Positions 1-5,397 of a DNA stretch of 5,397 nt are shown piece after piece. The notes under the pieces were generated by a model. The model was not told the DNA's origin, ran no database searches, and worked only from the letters and a program-made list of their open reading frames with translations. Origin of the DNA: Chloroflexia bacterium (GTDB lineage: Bacteria; Chloroflexota; Chloroflexia; Thermomicrobiales; UBA6265); contig JACCYK010000129.1 in the NCBI GenBank assembly GCA_013696525.1, positions 1 to 5,397 on the forward strand, given 5' to 3'. Both the position numbers and the translations under genes were made by a program. Position 1 is the stretch's first letter; the number at the start of each line of letters is the position of its first letter.

Positions 1-395
1 TGGGGCAATATGACGGCACGATCGACGCCGCGATTGGGCAGAAGATGATGGGCGACACCTTCGATCCCTACCTAGGCTACATCAACCCCTCGTCGCGCAC
101 GATCAGCTCCCACTACGACGAGGATCCGATGTACTACGTCAGCGATCCGAACGCGGTCTGGAACGTCCCCTTCTACCCGGCCGGCTCGGTCGACGGCAAA
201 GTCACCACCGCCGCCCTGGCCGGCGAGATGAGCATGTGGGGCCGCTTCGGCCGGGCCGACGGCGCCGCCTTCGACGCCGATGAATTCCTCCGCCTCCACC
301 CCCAATGGGCCTGGCAGGAAGGCTACCTCGCCAGCCGCCCGTCGCAACCGTGGACCCTCTTCGCGGGGGATGGCACGGTCGAGAGCGAGGAGTAG
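1..395 (+). CDS. C-terminal part of a truncated protein, possibly a C45/phospholipase B-like Ntn hydrolase
   Basis: The frame is open from the left edge of the window to the TAG at 393-395, giving about 130 residues with high GC at third positions; the true start lies outside. The methionines at 45 and 48 are in the middle of continuous coding-like sequence, so I do not take them as the start. The segment has an NPSSRT stretch followed by HYDEDP, then FYPAGSVDGKV, a run ending MSMWGRFGRADG, FDADEFLRLHPQWAWQ, and a closing QPWTLF before a short acidic tail. There is no membrane segment. From memory, this order (NPSSRT, then a VDGKV block, then a Phe-Asp/His-Pro block and a terminal Pro-Trp-Thr) resembles the end of C45-type acyltransferase or phospholipase B-like Ntn hydrolases, which self-process and hydrolyse amide bonds. 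The catalytic N-terminal Cys is not in view, so this is only a suggestion. That a real gene ends here is much surer than its function. Confidence 0.7.
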   Translation, partial: GQYDGTIDAAIGQKMMGDTFDPYLGYINPSSRTISSHYDEDPMYYVSDPNAVWNVPFYPAGSVDGKVTTAALAGEMSMWGRFGRADGAAFDADEFLRLHPQWAWQEGYLASRPSQPWTLFAGDGTVESEE

Positions 396-428
396 CGTCG
401 CCGCCGACTCGTCCGCCGTCCTGGCCTC

Positions 429-451
429 GCCGGGCGCTAAAGCCACCCGGC
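429..451 (+). other. GC-rich hairpin after the first gene, possible weak terminator
   Basis: GCCGGG (429-434) pairs with CCCGGC (446-451) across an 11-nt loop that can gain two more inner pairs. It lies 34 nt past the stop of the upstream gene. There is no T-run on either side, so it is not a canonical intrinsic terminator. It could assist Rho-dependent termination or simply reflect the base composition. I see no gene in the rest of 396-568. Confidence 0.25.
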
Positions 452-568
452 TAACCCGCGGAAGTCCGGTTCACTGGGCCGGGAGGTGCCATATTCATTG
501 CCGATGTGGCGCACAGAAGCCAAAATAGCTCCTTCATGCTGCTTCCCGTTGATCAGCCGGATGCCTTT

Positions 569-585
569 AACCCGGATTATTCATG
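569..585 (+). repeat. Left arm of a 17-bp perfect inverted repeat (terminal-repeat-like)
   Basis: AACCCGGATTATTCATG here is the exact reverse complement of 1350-1366. Similarity continues past the core on both sides. Outward, GCCGGATGCC plus a 3-nt insertion aligns with GCCGGAAGCC of the other arm. Inward, after a one-base insertion, GAGGC is shared and then a G-rich stretch aligns loosely. A 17-bp perfect match with gapped flanking similarity about 780 bp apart is not expected by chance and looks like the diverged ends of an insertion sequence. I recall similar AATAATCCGGG-type ends from DDE-transposase elements such as IS1380-like ones, but this is memory, not a search. Confidence 0.8.
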
Positions 586-632
586 AGAGGCAGGAAGGCA
601 CCTCTTTGGTCTGGGAGCGGTGGTGAGCCAAG

Positions 633-658
633 CCCACGCCAGGAGGTGCCCTGGTGGG
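633..658 (+). other. Hairpin upstream of the VOC gene with a competing alternative fold
   Basis: CCCA (633-636) and CCAGG (639-643) pair with CCTGG (650-654) and TGGG (655-658), leaving a 2-nt bulge and a 6-nt loop. The right side, GGTGGG (653-658), can instead pair perfectly with CCCACC (671-676) over a 12-nt loop, so the two hairpins exclude each other. Both lie upstream of the predicted VOC transcription start, so they would act only in a read-through transcript from the left or as DNA structure. No T-run follows. Confidence 0.3.
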
Positions 659-700
659 ACCACTCGGCAGCCCACCGTCATCTCCGTGGAAAGCCTGCGC

Positions 701-706
701 TATAAT
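701..706 (+). promoter_or_regulatory. Consensus -10 box for a leaderless VOC transcript
   Basis: A perfect TATAAT ends 6 nt before the ATG at 713, which puts the expected transcription start (about 7 nt past the box) on the A of the start codon. The bases between them (CGCGGC) and just upstream contain no Shine-Dalgarno sequence, which fits leaderless translation. The -35 region is poor: TCATCT at 678-683 gives the right 17-nt spacing but matches TTGACA badly. Confidence 0.6.
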
Positions 707-712
707 CGCGGC

Positions 713-1054
713 ATGGCTCTCGATCTCTACGCGGGTATCCCGGTCAAAGATTTCGCGATGGCGCTGGCCTGGTACGAGCGGCTGTTCGGCTCTCCACCCA
801 CCTTCTTCGCGACCGACACGGAGGCCGTGTGGATACTCGCGGAGCACCGCTCACTGTACGTCGAGCAGCGGCCCGAGCATGCCGGCCACGCCATGCATAC
901 CATCTTGGTCGATGACTTCGATGCTCATGTCGCCCAGGTAGCCGACCGAGGGCTCGAGCCCACGAAGCGGGAAACCTACTCGAACGGCATGCGCAAGGCT
1001 ATTTACCACGATCCCGACGGGAACGAGTTCGGGATCGGCGGCGCCCCGCTCTGA
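713..1054 (+). CDS. VOC-superfamily (glyoxalase/bleomycin-resistance fold) protein, substrate unknown
   Basis: This 113-residue protein has the size of a single VOC domain, made of two beta-alpha-beta-beta-beta modules. Module one opens with LYAGIPVKDFAMALAWYERLFG (residues 5-26), the classic family start with a helix ending in the Trp-Tyr-x-x-Leu-Phe-Gly signature. Module two runs from about residue 60 (MHTILVDDFDAHV) to the end and contains YHDPDGNEFGI (98-108), the hallmark C-terminal strand. His62 and Glu105 sit where VOC enzymes place metal ligands, so a metal-dependent enzyme is possible, but binding-only resistance or accessory VOC proteins look alike. The ATG at 713 is chosen because the domain begins right there and TATAAT precedes it; an in-frame ATG at 620 would add 31 low-complexity residues spanning the promoter. 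The gene stands alone between inverted repeats. The fold is quite certain; the substrate cannot be told. Confidence 0.88.
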   Translation: MALDLYAGIPVKDFAMALAWYERLFGSPPTFFATDTEAVWILAEHRSLYVEQRPEHAGHAMHTILVDDFDAHVAQVADRGLEPTKRETYSNGMRKAIYHDPDGNEFGIGGAPL

Positions 1055-1092
1055 TCGGAAGCAGCCGCCGTGGCGCCCTCGACCGCGCACCC

Positions 1093-1383
1093 GGGTTCGC
1101 CACCGAACGTGGCGAGAACCACTGGCCCAATGGCGCTAGCAAACCGAGCGCCCCGGCCGCGACCTTCTACACCGTAAAGGCCCTCAACCGCACCGGCCGC
1201 GGCGGTTGGTCCTCGGTGATCTGCGGCGTCGACTGGGGTACCGCCAGCGCCAGCAAGATCACGGTCGCGCACATGAGCCTCGGCAGCGACGCGCCGCCAG
1301 CCATCTCGGGTAACTTGGGTGAGACCAGTTGGCTACCTACCACCGCCTCCATGAATAATCCGGGTTGGCTTCCGGCGCGATGA
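1093..1383 (+). pseudogene. Decayed coding fragment resembling the end of a fibronectin type III domain
   Basis: Starting near 1093, this frame reads with marked G/C third-position bias to a TGA at 1381-1383, but it has no usable start: the first in-frame ATG is at 1273, after the recognisable part. The segment at about 1168-1221 translates as FYTVKALNRTGRGGWSSV, matching the Y-x-V-x-A-x-N-x-x-G-x-G-x-x-S pattern of the last strands of a fibronectin III domain. The frame then runs straight through the right inverted repeat (reading MNNPGW) before stopping. I infer that this is the 3' remnant of a surface or secreted protein gene cut off by the rearrangement that left the inverted repeats. A chance open frame in GC-rich DNA is the alternative. 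Apart from this fragment and the repeat arm, 1055-1426 holds nothing I can support. Confidence 0.35.
1350..1366 (-). repeat. Right arm of the 17-bp perfect inverted repeat
   Basis: CATGAATAATCCGGGTT is the reverse complement of 569-585. The flanking similarity on both sides (about 1331-1349 and 1367-1378) contains small indels. It lies 61 bp before the acetyltransferase start, so the element end abuts that gene's promoter region. Confidence 0.8.
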
Positions 1384-1426
1384 GGACGGCGATCACGGTG
1401 AACCGATCCGGTGCAGCGGGTTCGCC

Positions 1427-3811
<2,385 letters not shown>

Positions 3812-3954
3812 GACGAAAAGACGAAATCCGGGTGTTCTTTCGGCTCACCGGACGGCCCTCACCGCAACCGCGCGGCGAGATGTGGCGAGGAATCACGATC
3901 TGGCGCGACTCACCCGGCGGCGCCCGATCGCTTCGGTGCCGGGGATGGGCGTGC

Positions 3955-3960
3955 GACAAT
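3955..3960 (+). promoter_or_regulatory. Weak candidate -10 box for the isocitrate dehydrogenase gene
   Basis: GACAAT matches TATAAT at four positions and would give a start near 3967 and a leader of about 44 nt. TTCGGT at 3932-3937 has 17-nt spacing but matches TTGACA at only two positions. It is the best of several poor candidates. Confidence 0.2.
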
Positions 3961-3999
3961 GGACCGGGCAATTCGTGGTTGGCCGGAATGGCAGTGAGC

Positions 4000-4004
4000 G
4001 GGAG
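4000..4004 (+). promoter_or_regulatory. Shine-Dalgarno for the isocitrate dehydrogenase gene
   Basis: GGGAG is followed by 6 nt and then the ATG at 4011. It fixes this start within a frame that stays open far upstream through the antisense of argG. Confidence 0.65.
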
Positions 4005-4010
4005 CGGGCA

Positions 4011-5090
4011 ATGAGTGGGTATCGAGTCACCTTGATTCCGGGCGATGGGATTGGGCCGGAGGTGGCGGCGGCGACCAAGGATGTGCTGGACGCCTCCGGG
4101 GTGACGATCCAATGGGATGTCCGCGAGGCGGGGATGACCGCCCTCGACAGCCAGGGCGAGCTGCTGCCGGCGGCGACGTTGGATTCGATTCGGGAGAACG
4201 GGATCGGTCTCAAAGGGCCGATGACGACCCCGGTCGGGACCGGCTTCCGCAGCGTCAACGTCGGCCTCCGCCACGCCCTCTCGCTCTACGCCAACCTGCG
4301 GCCGGGCAAGACGATGGCCGGCGTCCAGAGCACCTTTCAGGATATTGACCTGGTCATCGTCCGCGAGAACATGGAAGACCTCTACGCCGGGGTCGAGTTC
4401 GACACCGGGACCGACGAGGCGCGGCAGGTCATCGCCGAGCTGAACCGGCTGAGCAGCAAGCAGATCGCGCTCGACGCCGCGATCAGCATCAAGATGATCA
4501 CGCCGGAGGGTTCGCGCCGGATCGTCAAATACGCCTTCGATTATGCGGTCGCGAATGGCCGCAAGAAAGTCACGGCGGTCCACAAGGCGAACATCATGAA
4601 GTTTTCCGATGGGCTCTTCCTCCGCATCGCCCAAGAGGTGGCGGCGGACTACCCGGAGATCGAGTTCAACGACCGCATCGTCGACAACATGTGCATGCAA
4701 TTGATGCAGAAGCCGCAAGACTACGACGTGCTGGTGATGCCGAACCTGTACGGCGACATCGTCAGCGACCTGGTGGCGGGGATGGTCGGCGGCCTGGGCG
4801 TGGCGCCCAGCGGCAACATCGGGCTCGACGCCGCGGTCTTCGAGCCGATCCACGGCTCGGCCCCCAGCCACGCCGGCAAGAACGAGGCCAACCCGACGGC
4901 GATGATCCTCTCCGGCGCCCTGATGCTGCGCCACCTGGGCGAGCGCGAGGCGGCGGAACGGATCGAGCGAGCGGTGGCCGCCGTCATCCGCGCCGGCGAG
5001 CGGGTCACCTACGACCTGCGTCCCGACCGTGACCCGAGCAAAGCGGCCTCCACCACCGAGATGGGCCAGGCGATCATCGCCCGGTTGTAG
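4011..5090 (+). CDS. icd: Isocitrate dehydrogenase, short IDH3-like type, probably NAD-dependent
   Basis: The 359-residue cytosolic enzyme oxidatively decarboxylates isocitrate to 2-oxoglutarate in the TCA cycle. Its length matches the ~330-370-residue IDH3/isopropylmalate-dehydrogenase-like branch rather than the 416-residue E. coli enzyme. It opens with YRVTLIPGDGIGPEV (4-18). The substrate loop FRSVNVGLRHAL (79-90) has the Ser81 and Asn83 typical of isocitrate enzymes and not of isopropylmalate dehydrogenases. Arg87, Arg97, Arg118, Tyr125 and Lys192 match the substrate and catalytic residues, and Asp226, Asp249 and Asp253 the Mg2+ ligands. The cofactor loop HGSAPSHAGKNEANP (281-295) has Ser286 and His287 where E. 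coli has the NADP-selecting Lys344 and Tyr345, so NAD is more likely, although the usual Asp of NAD enzymes is also absent. The start at 4011 has a Shine-Dalgarno and fits the family N-terminus. The gene is divergent from argG and is followed after 10 bp by a palindromic repeat. Confidence 0.93.
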   Translation: MSGYRVTLIPGDGIGPEVAAATKDVLDASGVTIQWDVREAGMTALDSQGELLPAATLDSIRENGIGLKGPMTTPVGTGFRSVNVGLRHALSLYANLRPGKTMAGVQSTFQDIDLVIVRENMEDLYAGVEFDTGTDEARQVIAELNRLSSKQIALDAAISIKMITPEGSRRIVKYAFDYAVANGRKKVTAVHKANIMKFSDGLFLRIAQEVAADYPEIEFNDRIVDNMCMQLMQKPQDYDVLVMPNLYGDIVSDLVAGMVGGLGVAPSGNIGLDAAVFEPIHGSAPSHAGKNEANPTAMILSGALMLRHLGEREAAERIERAVAAVIRAGERVTYDLRPDRDPSKAASTTEMGQAIIARL

Positions 5091-5104
5091 GACGATGTCA
5101 GCCA

Positions 5105-5128
5105 AGCTCGGGAATGAATCCCCGAGCT
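5105..5128 (+). other. Outer hairpin of the left repeat unit, possible transcript end for icd
   Basis: AGCTCGGG (5105-5112) and CCCGAGCT (5121-5128) form a perfect 8-bp stem with an 8-nt loop, 14 nt after the dehydrogenase stop. No T-run follows, so it is not a standard intrinsic terminator, but it could stabilise the mRNA 3' end as REP hairpins do. Confidence 0.5.
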
Positions 5129-5140
5129 GAAAACACAAAC

Positions 5141-5154
5141 CACCCTGAAGGGTG
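5141..5154 (+). other. Inner hairpin of the left repeat unit
   Basis: CACCC (5141-5145), loop TGAA, GGGTG (5150-5154). It is the structural counterpart of 5226-5239, with a different stem sequence but the same loop (read on the opposite strand) and the same length. Confidence 0.5.
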
Positions 5155-5225
5155 CTCAATCCTGATACTGAACTCATTACTATCAACGGCTCTTCGAGTG
5201 AAGAATCTAAAATAGCTACAGGTAG

Positions 5226-5239
5226 CCGGCTTCAGCCGG
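5226..5239 (+). other. Inner hairpin of the right repeat unit
   Basis: CCGGC (5226-5230), loop TTCA, GCCGG (5235-5239). Read on the minus strand the loop is TGAA, as in the left unit. Three of its five base pairs differ from the left unit by paired changes that keep the stem. Confidence 0.5.
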
Positions 5240-5308
5240 GTTTGTGAATTCAGCTCGGGGTGCCCTCTGGGCCATTCATTCCCGCGCTTGGCCTCGCTAA
5301 AACCACCT

Positions 5309-5397
5309 TCACGCCACCACCTGCCGCCCCAGCTCCTCGAGTCCCACAATGTCACGGAAGGTGAATCCGATTTCGCGCCGGCGGTGTAGTGGTGGGT
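5309..5397 (-). CDS. Possible C-terminus of an unidentified minus-strand protein
   Basis: From the right edge of the window one minus-strand frame is open for 28 codons to a TGA at 5311-5309, ending REIGFTFRDIVGLEELGRQVVA. Its third positions are mostly G or C, and the residue mix looks like a soluble domain end with an amphipathic helix. It stops 16 bp short of the palindromic repeat, a natural place for a gene to end. The alternative minus-strand frame with an ATG near 5355 runs through the repeat and is Trp/Arg-rich, so I prefer this one. I do not recognise the family, and 28 codons are too few for confidence. Confidence 0.4.
   Translation of the reverse strand, partial: PPLHRRREIGFTFRDIVGLEELGRQVVA

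Larger units (their letters stand above)
569..1366. mobile_element. Candidate transposase-less element or IS scar bounded by inverted repeats
   Basis: The inverted repeats at 569-585 and 1350-1366 enclose about 760 bp holding one intact VOC gene with its own promoter and a decayed coding fragment. No transposase reading frame is present between them. I see no convincing short target duplication outside the arms; because similarity extends beyond the 17-bp core, the true ends may be near 551-556 and 1378-1384. Two explanations fit: a non-autonomous element carrying a passenger gene, or two separate solo ends left by old insertions in opposite orientation. Confidence 0.35.
5101..5292. repeat. 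BIME-like palindromic repeat: two inverted hairpin units around an AT-richer core
   Basis: The left unit (5101-5154) and the reverse complement of the right unit (5226-5292) align over their whole length. Both start GCCAAGCxCGGGAATGAAT, then share CCCCGAGCTGAA, CACAAACC and a hairpin with a TGAA loop. The right unit carries 13 extra bases (5261-5273). The core (about 5155-5221) is AT-richer and contains a TCTTC/GAAGA hairpin (5191-5204) and TGATA/TATCA (5163-5167 and 5181-5185). Paired inverted hairpin units are the layout of REP/BIME elements and of non-autonomous IS200/IS605-type elements; the CCGGCTTCAGCCGG hairpin is typical of such ends. No transposase is present. Its position right after a stop codon is also typical of REP elements. 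Confidence 0.75.

Noticed and set aside
280..528. 82-residue plus-strand frame overlapping the end of the first gene
   Set aside because: It is mostly out-of-frame sequence of the upstream gene (Ser/Arg-rich) continuing into non-coding DNA.
620..712. Upstream ATG extending the VOC protein by 31 residues
   Set aside because: The extension covers the promoter and hairpins, has no domain content, and the VOC fold starts exactly at the ATG at 713.
5101..5292. CRISPR array
   Set aside because: The repeats are inverted rather than direct, there are only two units, and there is no regular spacer pattern.
5098..5355. 85-residue minus-strand frame at the right end
   Set aside because: It reads through the palindromic repeat and has an unnatural Trp/Arg/Gly-rich composition; a shorter frame in the same place looks more protein-like.

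Overview
The window is GC-rich with strong G/C third-position bias in its genes. It reads as a chromosomal stretch from a GC-rich bacterium. Three features would fit the Chloroflexota (Thermomicrobia/Sphaerobacter-like lineages): a good TATAAT box placed so that the transcript would be leaderless, a short NAD-type isocitrate dehydrogenase, and palindromic interspersed repeats. This is an inference from style; no marker gene here fixes the phylum.

Layout from left to right. Bases 1-395 are the 3' end of a plus-strand gene of uncertain family, possibly an Ntn-hydrolase of the C45/phospholipase B-like type. Bases 396-1426 form an accessory-looking patch. A perfect 17-bp inverted repeat (569-585 and 1350-1366), with imperfect similarity continuing on both sides, brackets a small VOC/glyoxalase-fold gene (713-1054) and a decayed fragment that reads like the end of a fibronectin-III domain (about 1093-1383). 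This looks like an insertion-sequence footprint or a transposase-less element.

Bases 1427-2455 encode a tandem-GNAT acetyltransferase. It converges on argG (minus strand, 3737-2391), and the two genes overlap tail to tail by 65 bp. argG encodes an E. coli-type argininosuccinate synthase and is divergent from an isocitrate dehydrogenase gene (4011-5090). The 273-bp region between them holds a plausible argG -10 box, an 8-bp inverted repeat over the predicted argG start point, and clear Shine-Dalgarno sequences for both genes. One enzyme makes 2-oxoglutarate, the carbon skeleton of glutamate, and the other uses aspartate and citrulline to make argininosuccinate, so a shared nitrogen/arginine signal is conceivable but not shown.

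Immediately after the dehydrogenase stop, bases 5101-5292 form a composite palindromic repeat. Two inverted units each carry two hairpins, and the inner hairpin keeps its shape through three compensatory base-pair changes. This resembles a BIME/REP-type or IS200/IS605-derived non-autonomous element. The window ends in what may be the C-terminus of a minus-strand gene (5397-5309).

The core genes are conventional. No complete novel multi-gene system is visible. The most unusual material is the two repeat structures and the IR-bracketed VOC gene.
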